Below, one piece after another: positions 22,375 through 32,722 of a stretch of DNA of 64,000 bases (position 1 is the first letter of the stretch; the number at the start of each line of letters is the position of its first letter). The stretch is taken from contig OZ023192.1 of assembly GCA_963995505.1 (NCBI GenBank), positions 12,383,001-12,447,000 on the forward strand, written 5' to 3'. A model generated the notes under the pieces. The model had not been told where the DNA came from and ran no database searches. It saw only the letters and a list, made by a program, of their open reading frames with translations. Made by a program: the position numbers and the translations under genes. This DNA comes from Hypericum androsaemum (taxonomy: Eukaryota; Streptophyta; Magnoliopsida; Malpighiales; Hypericaceae).

Positions 22375-23019
22375 AATTTAGAAGGGAAAAGTCTATTTTA
22401 GTACCCTGTAGTTTCATGAAAAATCACTTTAGTACCTTGTGGTAAAAAATTCATCAATCGAGTCAAACCTCACTCAGTTTACATCACTTTGGTCCACGGG
22501 CAGCTGCCCGGAATAGTCCGAACCGAGCTAGTTGAAACGACGTCATTTTAGTAATGACGTGGCATGCCACGTCAGATTTTCTTGCATACATGTAAACACG
22601 ACATGTCAAGGTGGCAAATACCAAAATAGTCACTGATTTCTTTATAATATTTTAAAAAATCCCTTCATTTACCTCTCTCATCCTCTCCATCTTCCTCATC
22701 CCCCCCCCCCCCCCCCCCCCCCCCGTTTCAAAAAAAAAGAATGGAAAACCAACTGAGACAAGCTCAAAGGCGTCGTCTTGAAGGCCCTTGTCTTCGTCGG
22801 GGTCGTGACGGCGGCTGGAGGACGAGGTCGTCGACACAAAACCGATGACAGAAAATTGGAAAATTGGACAACGACGACGGTCCGAGCTTACCGACGAGAG
22901 AAAACCCCCTTCTCTCTCTCTCGTCGGTATCCAAACTCATCCGTTGTCGGTTTCTGCGTTTGGTGAATTAAACCACGGCCATGTCGGAGTCCTCGATTAG
23001 GTTACGAACTTGGTTTCTT

Positions 23020-23095
23020 GATTTTGGTGGTGGGTTCTTCTTGGGTATCTTGGAATGCCCTAATTTTGGTCGTGGGTTCTTCTTGGGTATCCTCG
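23020..23095 (+). repeat. Short direct repeat inside the Pack-MULE
   Basis: The word attttggt.gtgggttcttc with ttgggtatc occurs twice about 40 bp apart (near 23027 and 23066). It lies upstream of the captured GATA fragment and probably arose inside the element. Confidence 0.6.
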
Positions 23096-23201
23096 ATTAG
23101 GTCCGGCGATTTGAAGGGCAGCTGCCGCGGTCACCAAGCCCAAGTTGGTGGTGGAAGATGCCAAGCTGGCGGGCCGCTCCCTGAACCGCCAACCGGCCAT
23201 C

Positions 23202-23441
23202 ATGGAGACGGCCTTGAAGACGAGCTTCGGGACGGAGCTATCGTTTGTGAAGTCTTCATCCTCGTCAACGTTGGTCGACGACTTCTTGGGTGTCGGCCTC
23301 TGGAACGGCGCCGCGGCTTTCGACGACTTGTCCGTGGACAAGCTCATGGACTTCTCCAACCAGGATGAGCTCTTCGAGATTGCGGACGACAAGGAAGACG
23401 ACAGCGTCTTTGACGAAAGAGCCCCCCACAAAGACACGGGC
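23202..23441 (+). pseudogene. Captured GATA transcription factor N-terminal fragment
   Basis: From ATG 23202 an open frame of about 80 codons reads METALKTSFGTELSF, then FLGVGLWNGAAAFDDLSVDK and LMDFSNQDELFE, then an acidic stretch. This is the layout of the N-terminus of plant subfamily-I GATA factors (GATA5/6/7/9/12 type: start with ALK.S, then FSVDDLLDFSN, then acidic), before the zinc finger. The finger is absent. The frame runs on through non-GATA sequence to 23627, into the right TIR, and could make a chimeric 160-aa product from an upstream ATG at 23145. Expression is unknown. Confidence 0.75.
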
Positions 23442-23929
23442 TTAGTTGATTACGTAATAATTTATGTTTGGGGGTTTCCTACTGTTGATTTCGCTGAAGA
23501 GAAAAAAAAAGTTTGGTTTAATTTTTCATCCAATATTTGTGCAGTATTCGTGGGAAATGAGGGGGGGAGAGAGAGGAGGAGGAGGGAAGGAGATGAGGAA
23601 GATGGAGAGGATGAGAGGGGTAAATGAAGGGATTTTTTAAAATATTATAAAAAAATCAATGACTATTTTGATATTTGCAACCTTGACATGTCGTATTTAT
23701 ATGTATGCAAGAAAATCTGACATGGCATGCCACGTCGTTACTAAAATGACATCGTTTCAACCAGCTCAGTTCGGACTATTCCGGGCAATTGCCCGTGGAT
23801 CAAAGTGATGTAAATTGAGTGAGGTTTGACTCGATTGATGGGTTTTTTACCACAGGGTACTAAAGTGATTTTTCATGATACTACAGGGTACTAAAATAGA
23901 TTTTTCCCAATTTAGAATAAAGAAAAAAA

Positions 23930-24290
23930 GGGCAAATTACCCCCTAGTCCCTGGTATTTGGTCATCCTCCACCTCGGGTCCCTGAATTTCTGAAAATAAT
24001 TTTGTCGTCCCCGATGTTTGGTTAAACCTCCCCATGGGGACCCTGGCTGATGTCCTGGCTGATGTCATCAGCTCTTTTTTTCATTTTTTTGTCATGAAAA
24101 TGACTAAAATACCCTTAAACAAAAAATAAAATTTTTTTACCTTGTTCAACCTTTGACCAAGAACACCAAAAACTAAACAAAAAAAAGATCAAACTAACCA
24201 AAATCAAGAACATAACCAAGAAGGTAAATTTTTGGGTTGGTTTTTGGTTTTGGTTAGTTTGATCTTGTTTTTGGTGTTCTTACGAAGTCC
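23930..24290. other. One-sided MULE-like terminus and an inverted repeat
   Basis: gggcaaattaccccctagtcc at 23930, 12 bp past the Pack-MULE duplication, looks like a second transposon terminus with no partner in view. 24161-24203 and 24248-24279 form an inverted repeat (gaacaccaaaaact... / ...tttttggtgttc) with a loop of about 45 bp. No gene. Confidence 0.45.
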
Positions 24291-24299
24291 GCCACCAGT

Positions 24300-25335
24300 C
24301 CCCAACCGTTCCCCTATGACGCCCAAATTCCCCTATGATCTCTCAGGTGGAGTCCTCTTCGTTCGAGACCCGCGATGGGGGTCCTACCTTGCCCTCGTTG
24401 AGCATGGATTCTTCTCTCGTCCAGACGCTTCAAGTAAGCCTAGCCCCTCTCTTTCAGCTCGTGTTTGGTTCTCCCCACCTGTCCATGGTTACCCTTCTCA
24501 GGCATCGTGCCACGGGGTCCCAGAGAGGTAGGGCATCACTGAGACAGGTCTTAGCATCACCAAGATGACGACGTCAACCATCCTTGTCGGCGGTAATAAC
24601 GTTGATGTCCCTACCAGCACGGGTTCAACATCATATGCAGATCGAGTATGGGTTCCAGAGAGCGGATGGAAGTGTCATTGTAACTCTATCAAACACACTC
24701 TTCAAGGAGATCAATTGGTTGTCTAGTTGGATGATGATCGTTCGAAGGTTTGTGAACATTTTGGTAAAAGTGCACTCATCGGCAGACTCGTTATGCCAAA
24801 AGGTTCAAAACCTGTTTGATCGTTTGATTTGCAAAGTTTAATTGCCAAGCTATGGTCGGTTCATTGATGGTCTATGCTACCATTGGGTTCTGGTTTTTTT
24901 GGATTCAACTTCAAATCTAAACAGGACAGGAATTTGGTATGGCGATCTTCGGCTTGGCAGCTTCCTCATGGAAGGCTATATTTACAACCATGGGTGCCTT
25001 TTTTCAATCCGTCCAAGATCACTACTACAAAGGCTAAGGTATGGATTCAATTTTATGGCTTAGGCATCGAGCACGTTGCCACAGACATAATCTTTGGCTT
25101 GGCTTCTTCTCTTGGCGAGCCTATCCATTTGGATTCGGGAGCGCTTAACTATTTCAATGGCACAATTGTTCGCATGCTGGATGAGATTTATTTTACCAAA
25201 CTTTTACGAGACAAGGTTCTCTTGAAGTTGAAGAGTAAGAGTGGTTTGGTTGAGGTAGTGTATGAGAACCCTCCTACTTATTGCATGACGCTGGGTCATG
25301 AAAGGAAGAATTTTTACACCCCTCTTGCAATAAAG
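24300..25335 (+). pseudogene. LINE ORF1 relic with DUF4283-like domain and knuckle remnant
   Basis: An N-terminal variable part from about 24300 is followed by ALIGRLVMPKGS (about 24766-24801). Then the open frame 24874-25344 reads LPLGSGFFGFNF, LPHGRLYLQPWVPFFNPSK, AKVWIQFYGLGIEHV and LRDKVLLKLKSK. It ends with YCMTLGHERKNF, a broken CCHC knuckle. Domain order and text are those of plant LINE ORF1 proteins. At least one stop and a frameshift separate the first part from the second. It is cut at about 25335 by unrelated LTR-like sequence; no ORF2 follows. Confidence 0.78.
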
Positions 25336-26700
25336 AGTAAGTAAGGGATTGTCGTCCTAAAAGGACTAAGTTCTATGCCACAAATACGACTCGACCACTA
25401 GTTTAGGACTACAAGTAATAGATTTGTCAATCCCAAATACGAGTTGTTTACTACAAAGACTAAACTAAAAGATGATTTAAACAATAAAAGAAAGAGTGGG
25501 CATGGCACCAATGACACCTAGATAACCAAATGGCATATGGGGTTTATTAAGTTCGTGTTATGGTCCGGGTATTTCTAAAGTAACTAATCAATGCTCCTGC
25601 CATTAATTACTCTAAATTTATTATTAATTAAGGTTAGTTCAACTAACAGTACTCTCGTAACTAATTAGCTATCTAATCTAACTAATTATCAATTACAACC
25701 ATCACCCTTTGGACAACTAACCACCTAATGAGATCCCTCATCAAAAGACAACTAATTAACTAGTTAAATAGTTAATTATTCCTAATCCCTCCCGATGATT
25801 ACCATTAATTAAGTTCATAATTAATGTGATCAAGCAAGATTAATCATTAAATTTATTAACTAGTTCACAAATCTTAGCATTTTAACCCCACTAAACCATA
25901 GGCTAAATAGATGCCATCAAGGCACCAAACCCACTAATCAACTACTCACACAAATCAACTGCACAACTAAACACATCCATTAAATAAAGCAAGTAAACCA
26001 AGAACATAAAAGAGAGGGTTCAAGAAAGCTCAAGATGATCTTCAAAGCTTCCAAAAGTTCTCCTTCAAGTTCTCTACATGCTCCAATAATGGTGAGCCAA
26101 GTTCTCTTCAAAGAGAAAAGTGAGTGGAGTGGGTGAGTGAGTTTAGGAAAATATCTAAGTTCTAAGAGTTGGCTTCCAAGAAAAGCCGAGGAGGCTATTT
26201 ATACAAAAATTTCCAACTCAAACTAACTAAACTATTCCTAAAGTTCTAGCCAAGTAAAGCCATGGACAATCCCGAAATGGGCCCAAAATGGTTCATGAAT
26301 TCTGGCCCATCTCCGCTAGGCAAGTTCTCAGATTTGAAGCTTAACTTTGGACGTGTTTTTCACTCTTTTAGACTCCAAATTGGAAGAAGACCATTAGTGA
26401 CAAAGTTGTAGCCACAGATGTCTTCTTTCCTGAACTGCCTCACTCTTCTCCATCGAACTTTGTATCCGAAAGTTATCTTCAATTGAGTCACTCGAGGTCA
26501 GTATTGCCCAGTATCGTCGAGGTCCCGATCTTGCACCATTCATCAAGGATATCCAATCGTCTTTGATACGATCCAAAGTGCACCAATATCCTCCTCGCAT
26601 GGTCCACAAAGTCTCCAAGAAAGAAACACAAACAAAACGTAATGAAAATCACAAGAACTACACTAAAACAATTTTTGACCCAAGATTTATGCATCATATT
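25336..26700 (-). repeat. LTR-like segment, probably a solo LTR of a gypsy-type element
   Basis: No coding capacity. The left end (gtaagtaagggattgtcgtcctaaaagg) resembles the transcript-end part of Tat/Athila-type LTRs, compare gtaagcaagggaagat near 3740 and gtaagtaagg near 63402. It sits abruptly inside a LINE ORF1 relic. Neither terminus nor TSD could be fixed, so the class is tentative. Minus-strand ORFs at 26394 and 26488 have no recognisable content. Confidence 0.4.
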
Positions 26701-27400
26701 GCAAGAGTTTACGATGACGATAAATAAGACTCCACTTATGCTTTATTTCAAAGCACGTGTTGCATTTGTACGCGACATATATTTGCGATATTGAAGTATC
26801 GCATTTGCTATGGGGAGCATAAAGATAGTAGAAAGGTACTAGAAGAGTACTTAATTTTTTGTTCACAAAAGATACAAGAGTGTGTCTAGGCTAGAGGTTA
26901 TGACTGTGGAATAGATTGGTGTAAGATGTTTAAGCATCTTCTAGTAATGATGAAAATGATGGAAAATATCAGATTTTTTTTCTACCTATTTGACATGGCA
27001 CATGCAAAGGCATTTTGAAACGTTTAAGATATTTGGGCAGAAGGAATTTATGTAGGAAATTACCTTCGATGCTCTAATGAAGTTGTGAAATGGACGATGA
27101 GTGCGTCGCTTCTGCACTAAGGAATGTATTTACAGATTCCTGTATCCTAGTGCCTTATGGATCATCGAATCTGCGCCAGTCCGTGTCATGCAATTTAGAC
27201 CCCCTAGTCATGCGTGAATCATTTAAACTTATGTTAGGTCAAGTTAGAAGTTTCGAACCCTTGGTGTTTAGAACTTCGAGTATTTCTATGGTTATTTTAT
27301 CGTACAATAAAGACATATGTTGTCTCGATTAAATAAAGTATTTATTTAATTGTCTGATTATAACCATGAGAAATATCTACTTGAATTTACTAAGCGAAAA
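26701..27400. other. Unassigned, possibly 5' end of the copia element
   Basis: A+T-rich, with one 80-codon ORF at 27090-27332 of no recognisable family. By position it may include the copia 5' LTR and leader, but I find no convincing match to the 3' LTR candidate at 38703 and no primer-binding site. Confidence 0.3.
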
Positions 27401-28149
27401 ACTTTTGACATTTAAAGTTTGAAATTAATTCTCAGAGGGTGAGGGGAAGCATACCCGCGACTTTTTTCGAATTTGAGGTTAATCGAGAACTTTAATATAA
27501 GTTAAAAGTTTTGAGTGTTTAGTAAATTATTGTATTGCTGAAAAGATTCTCAGCACACAACATTCATAATTTCTCAAAGCTATGTGGATAGCTATGTGCT
27601 GAAAGAACAATAGGTTCTAAAGACTATTGATGTGATTATAGTCTAATCTATGGATGCACTCAATAAATGAGTTGATCGCACAACGAAAAAGGTGTCTATG
27701 TGAGATGTCCATTGTGATCAGCAAGCTAGCTATGGCTGGCCACATTCTCAAATGTTGAGTATGAAATCCAAAATGTTACATGCCTACAAGATTGGGTCAT
27801 GTGAATGACCCTAATGCATATTGATAATGTTATAACATTTCATGAATGCAGACTGTCACCTTGAGCTGGAAGAGAATAACCTATTAGCAATTGAAGTCCA
27901 TCCTGAAGTGTATGCGACTAGTGCTTGTTCCAGTGGGAGCAAATAGCAAGGTTGACCACTATGGTGTAGGCAAATGAATTTTCTGGAAAATAAAAAAGTG
28001 AAACTAAACGGACTTAATCCGGACTCAACCCAAAATAAGAGTTCTAAGGGTGAAAGGAACATAAAGGTCTGACATTTCTGAGTTGAAATATTTTAACTGT
28101 CAAACGAAGGGGTACTATGCAATAGGTTGCACTGCCGAGAAGATGAGAC
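27400..28149 (+). pseudogene. Copia gag relic ending in a degenerate zinc knuckle
   Basis: Broken frames with gag-like spacing end at 28086-28130, which reads KYFNCQTKGYYAIGC. This is a CX2CX4HX4C knuckle whose first Cys and whose His have both become Tyr (TGY>TAT, CAY>TAT, the C>T/G>A decay expected of methylated DNA). The pol part continues on the far side of the inserted element at 34656. The N-terminal boundary is uncertain. Confidence 0.55.
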
Positions 28150-29736
28150 AGAATCTGCCTCACACCTCCGATTGAGATGATTCAAGTTTCTTTGGAAATC
28201 TAAGACGTGTATCTACACCTTTTTAGTTTATAACTTTTTCCTATTCGGAGAGAGAGATGGTCAAAAATATAGATTAAGGCGGATGTTAGCTCTCGGTGCG
28301 AAGGTGGGCGCCTTGTACCTTGAAATGGATATCTGGATGGGCACCCTATGCTTGGACGAGTGGGCGCTCCATGCTTCGGAGGAGTTGGCGCCACATGCTT
28401 TAGATTTTCGGCTTATGCTACGTCCGAGTATCCGAGTGAGCGCCTTGTCCTACTTCCGGGTGTCGGGCTTATCCTACGTCCGAGTATTCGAGTGAGCACC
28501 TTGTCCCACGTCCGGGTGTCCGGGATTCTGACTTACTATATGTCTGGGTGTCCGGGTGAGTGCCTTGTCCCACATCCGGGTGTCTGGCTTATCCTACATC
28601 CGAGCATCCGAGTGAACGCCTTGTCCCACATTCGGGTGTCCGGCTTATCCTATGTCTGGGTGTCCGGGCGAGCACCTTGTCCCACTTCCGGGTGTCTGGA
28701 AGGGTGCCTCGGTTCACGAAGTGATATGTTCGGGTTGGATGCCTTTGCCTTCGAAGTGAGATGTCTAGGTTGAACGTCTTTGCCCTCGAAGTGGGATGTC
28801 CGGGTTGGGCATCTTTCCCCTCAAAATAAGATGTCCGGGTTAGACACCTTTGCCCTTGAGTGAGAAGCCCGGGTGAGAAGCCCCTCTCACCCATATAGGC
28901 GAGAGGCCGAACGTGAAGCCCGGGAAAGAAGCCCCTCTCGCCCATGTAGGCGAGAGGTCGAGCGAGAATCACGAGCGAGAAACCCCTCTCGCTCATGTAG
29001 GCGAGAGGCCGAGTGAGAAGCCTAAGGCCGAAAGCCTAAGGTGGGAGGCCGAGCGAGATGCCAAAGATGAGAAGTCAACTTGTACCCAAGCGGGAAGCCC
29101 ATTTGACCTTCGTATGTAGGAAGGCGATTTGGGGAGTAGGTCCACTTTGGTTGATGAGGCCGTTAGCGTGAGCCTGTTTTGGGATTCACTTTGGGCCTGG
29201 CGAGATGTCCATCTTGGGTGATGACGGACTAGAGACGAGATTTTGCATGGGGGATGCGAGAAAGTCAAGTCGATCTATATTTCCCTAAGTTAAACCGGAA
29301 TTCTTAATATTTGCTTCCTATTCGAGGATGAGATCTACTCAAATAAGGAAAATGGCTTGTACTGAGCTGGGGGGATCTTGTTACATTAGGAACAAATAAC
29401 GTGAGGCGGACTTCTCGGGATTGAGATATGAAGCCGAAGTACGAGAAGACGGCTTGGATTTTCCTATTCTAAGTTGGTTTGATTTGGAAATAAGATATTC
29501 ATTCAGGATAAGATTTCTTGCTTGGGAAGGGTGGAGCTAGGTCAAGACGAGCTATATAAAGGGGATTCGGGCGACGGAGAGAGATCATCACCAACACAAC
29601 ACACAACTACTTTACTATTTTGTCGCTTTATCTTTCCTTACCTAGCGTAGCCCGTAGCCTAGTATAGCTTTAGACCGACCTTAGGACGACCACTCCGGAT
29701 CCGTCTTCAGTTACTTGTTCTCTTTTTCTCGCAATA
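28150..29736 (+). repeat. 5' LTR (5'-truncated) with minisatellite and hairpin repeats
   Basis: Matches 33090-34655. TATA box ctatataaag at 29552-29561; ends gcaata (gcaaca in relatives). 28420-28720 is a degenerate array of tccgggtgtc words. 28860-29030 holds three units with the dyad CCTCTCGCC-catgta-GGCGAGAGG or variants (hairpin centres near 28897, 28949 and 28998). ORFs 28348, 28589 and 28913 are this repeat read in different frames. Confidence 0.8.
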
Positions 29737-30489
29737 TATTTTTAGCACGCTCAGTGGGACTAAGGAGGGCATTTGAGAAGGTGGTCTTACTTCGCTCAAC
29801 CAAGACGACCAACAACTTTGTTGCACCGGTTCTCTCTAAGGAGCCAACACCTTCTGCATCTCAGTTGACACAAGGAGGAACTCATCTACTTTGGCATCCT
29901 CCAAAGAGCCGGCTAAGACAAGCATCATCTCGATGGAGTACTATGCCTCATATATTGCTCGAAAGAGCTATGAAGAGTTCTATAGACCCGTCATTCTGAT
30001 GGAAACATATACCACCTTCATCCCTCAAAAGTACTATGAGGAGTCCGTTGTTAGGCGTGCGGAAGAAGCGCTACCCATCCGACCAACCTTCTTATAACCA
30101 TGGACCGGTCACATGCCTTTCGTCACTGCTCCGCCATCGTCGAGTGTGTTCTGTTATGATCAACTACTCGAAACTCCTATGTATCCCTCGTTCCAAACAA
30201 CTCCTTATATGGGGATGGGTACACGAGGAGTGAACCACTCGAGACACTACGAGACTGCAAGGGCAGGGGCTAGCAATCTCCAAGTGGAATCGAGTTGGTA
30301 CCGACCGGCCCTGACCCAAGACTGTTCATACCCATCCAGGGTCTCAGCCGACCAAAGCTCTTTCAAAAGGAGGGATGTCTGCACAAATCCTTTGTTCAAC
30401 TCAAAGGTTTCCAATCCTACCCCAACCCCCCAAGTCATGCATCAAGCACGGATGGACCTGGACGAGGAGGATAACCGCCATCCCATCAA

Positions 30490-30800
30490 CTGACAAGAAG
30501 AGCGTGATGAGGATGATGAGCTCGATGAGGACGAAGTCAACCAATAAGAAGAGCTTGATGAGGATGTCGAGCTCGATGAGGATGATATCATTCGACAAGA
30601 AGAGCTTCATGAGGATGATGAGCTCGATGAGGATGACATTAACTGACAAGAAGAGCTCGATGAGGATGACGAGCTCGATGAGGATGACATCAACCGACAA
30701 GGAGAACTCGAAGAGGACTATGTCAACTGACAAAAAAAGCTCGATTAGGATGACATCAACCAACAAAGAGAGCTCGATGAGGATGATGTCAACCATCAGC
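30490..30800 (+). repeat. Acidic-repeat coding minisatellite
   Basis: About five units of a ~57-60 bp repeat built from gaagagctcgatgaggatga words. In the frame collinear with the downstream ORF (30803-31390) it reads QEELDEDDELDEDDIN and variants, with several stops, so the tract was a Glu/Asp-rich segment of the element's polyprotein. Ser/Met-rich (30375-30917) and Leu/Ile-rich (minus strand, 30401-30856) ORFs over the same bases are shadows. Confidence 0.75.
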
Positions 30801-31560
30801 TGGTGTTTGGATTTAGCCAACAACAACAGACGGAAGGACATCCTCAACTCTCTCAATCTGAGGGCTTGGCTTCACATCAATGTCATGGGGGGCAACCGGC
30901 AATTGAACCCCATATAAGTACTTCTGTTGCTATGATTGGCATCCAACGAAGCCAAAAAGGAGAGATGACAAAGCAAACAAAGGCCGACCCTAAGACCCGG
31001 TGGGAGAGACTCGAGGGGCAAGGACGGCTGGACCCTAAAAAAGTAATGGCCGACCCTAAGACCCGGCGTGCAAGACTCGGAGGGCAAGGCCGACCGCCCG
31101 ATAATGACATTTTAAAAGCTCAAAAGTCTTTTCGTTCAAGGGGAGCCGATGGTCCCAAGCAAGGAAATACTGACCTTAAGACCCAAAGGACAAGACTTGG
31201 GGGGCAAGGAAGGCTGCCCTATAACGAAAACTATAAGGTTCCAAAATATTTTCGTCCAAGGAGAGCCGATGATACGGGGACGATTCATCATTCTCGTGTC
31301 AAGGTTGACCTTCAAGATGGGTTAAACCCACACCGGTACGCTTTCAACCGGCTTGGAGACAAAAGGGTTGCCCAAGAGCAACCGACATAATACGTCCTGA
31401 CCAAGACCCAGAGATGTCGCCTTGAGAGGAAGGTTCAAAAATGAAGGCAAGCCATCAAGGACCTTGAAAGGCAACTCGCGGAGCAAAGGATCCAGCTGAG
31501 AAAACAAAAGGCATTCTTAGCTTGCCCACACATTGTGCATCGTTCATCCCCGATTTGAGG
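30801..31560 (+). pseudogene. Gag-like basic repeat region of the nested LTR element
   Basis: The frame from 30803 continues from the acidic tract and shows three diverged copies of a ~39-residue unit with ADPKTR..RLGGQGR (about 30985, 31045 and 31165). After a stop near 31388 the same frame gives LTKTQRCRLERKVQK, near identical to TKTQRRRLERKIQK in the array elements at 44-54 kb. A basic, coiled-coil-like segment, DLERQLAEQRIQLRKQK, follows. Stops at 31388 and about 31444 break it. The shared motif links the two element families. Confidence 0.65.
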
Positions 31561-31594
31561 CCGGGCCAAGGAAGTTAAAGTCTCTAAGGTAAAG

Positions 31595-32395
31595 ATGGGT
31601 AAGGACCTTAAGCAAGTTAAGGAGGTTCGAACAAAGGTTCCCGATGACCTATATGGGAAGTTTATCCGCAAGTGGGTACCAAAGGTAAGAAGTGAGATTT
31701 ACCCGAAAAGAGATCGCTCTAAAAAAGATAAGGCCGACCAGAAAGAGGAGGAGGTCTCAGTCAACCTTTATGTCAAGTTTGGGGCCTTCCCAAGAAAGAC
31801 AGTGATTGATATTGAGTTCTTCTTACCGGCTAGCTTCAGATCGGGATCCATCCAACCAAGTTACCTCAATGAGGACGTGATTGAAGAAGATCTTATTGAC
31901 CCCCAGGTGGAAGACAAGTCCTCAGCCATACCTATAGTGGAAGACTTCGATGGCAGCGTCACTATTATGAGGTCTTTCCAGAAGAGGAGCAACCATGAGA
32001 ATCCCCTTTGCATCACGGCTCATATCTTTGGGGAGCCGATCAAAAGGATATTCTTAGACAATGGTGTTACAGTGAACACTTTTCTTCAATCGCTCCTCAT
32101 GGAGCCTAATAAGGAAAATGAGGTCTTCAGCCCGACCGGCACGATAATATCTGACTTTTTAAGGGAAGGGCGAGACTCAATCTGCTCCAATTCGGTAATT
32201 CCATCTTTCATCCACCAATGTCTGATTCAATGGAAGTTAAATAAAGTGGAGATTGCATGGGTTGATGCACATCCATTCATGTTGGAAACATGCTATATTG
32301 AAGTGGTCTTCTACAACGGGTTTATATTGCCAACAAGAGTGGCCTGGAGCAGCACGGATGATAAGTTTGCCCGATGTGAGAGCTCGGTCAAGTAG
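31595..32395 (+). CDS. Retropepsin-like (protease) region of the nested LTR element
   Basis: 266-codon open frame (first codon at 31595 is ATG). A basic N-terminus is followed by CITAHIFGEPIKRIFLDNGV, where an aspartic-protease motif (usually D-S/T/N-G followed by ALN or AVN) is recognisable as LDNGVTVN. About 50 residues on comes IPSFIHQCLIQW, the conserved PS..HQ block that follows the protease in several plant gypsy polyproteins. It stops at 32393-32395 and nothing of RT follows before the polypurine tract at 32710. It could be an active-site-intact remnant, but its upstream frame is broken, so it is unlikely to be made as a polyprotein. Confidence 0.6.
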   Translation: MGKDLKQVKEVRTKVPDDLYGKFIRKWVPKVRSEIYPKRDRSKKDKADQKEEEVSVNLYVKFGAFPRKTVIDIEFFLPASFRSGSIQPSYLNEDVIEEDLIDPQVEDKSSAIPIVEDFDGSVTIMRSFQKRSNHENPLCITAHIFGEPIKRIFLDNGVTVNTFLQSLLMEPNKENEVFSPTGTIISDFLREGRDSICSNSVIPSFIHQCLIQWKLNKVEIAWVDAHPFMLETCYIEVVFYNGFILPTRVAWSSTDDKFARCESSVK

Positions 32396-32722
32396 GAGGT
32401 TCCTTCAACCCAATGACCGATCAAAGTTGCACTCGGGAGGCAAGCCCTCCACCATACTTACGGAGGGTGAGGCAATATGAAATGTGATAAGGTAATTAGA
32501 GGCATGTGCCTTGCCACCATACGAATCGGCTAGGTACGTCTGTGAGAACGATGGCCGAGACCTTCGAAAGTAGCATAAGAGTAGTGACCGTCACCTTACT
32601 CCAAGAAACTTACTGAGGTGAGGGACCCATTGACACCACAAGTCCATCAAGTCAAGAAGATTTAAGTACCACATCAATGCTTCTCTCCTGGCCGTATCGA
32701 AGCATTAACGTGCGGGGGGCAT
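32396..32722 (+). other. 3' end of internal region with polypurine tract
   Basis: No gene. It ends in gtgcggggggcat just before the LTR start TGTTGT at 32723, matching the gtgtggggggcat/TGTTGG arrangement of the array elements. Confidence 0.7.

Larger units (their letters stand above)
22384..23908. mobile_element. Pack-MULE: Mutator-like element carrying captured gene sequence
   Basis: Perfect 9-bp target duplication aatttagaa at 22375-22383 and 23909-23917. Terminal inverted repeats of about 315 bp (22384-22700 and 23594-23908) start gggaaaa.tctattttagta. A 9-bp TSD with long TIRs is diagnostic of Mutator-like elements. There is no transposase. The ~890 bp centre is G+C-rich, unlike its A+T-rich surroundings, and includes a recognisable GATA-factor fragment. 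A run of 25 C (22700-22724) lies at the inner edge of the left TIR. Confidence 0.92.

Noticed and set aside
23060..23437. Minus-strand 125-aa ORF in the Pack-MULE
   Set aside because: Antisense shadow of the GATA fragment; its serine-rich text comes from the G+C-rich cargo.
28420..28720. A CRISPR-like array
   Set aside because: Degenerate, unevenly spaced tccgggtgtc words with no unique spacers, inside a plant LTR present in two copies.
28348..29119. Several 60-140 aa ORFs on both strands
   Set aside because: All lie in the LTR minisatellite and hairpin repeats and recur in the other LTR with different frame lengths.
30401..30856. Minus-strand 151-aa hydrophobic ORF
   Set aside because: It is the complement of the acidic minisatellite; periodic Leu/Ile/Val residues arise from the repeat, not from a membrane protein.
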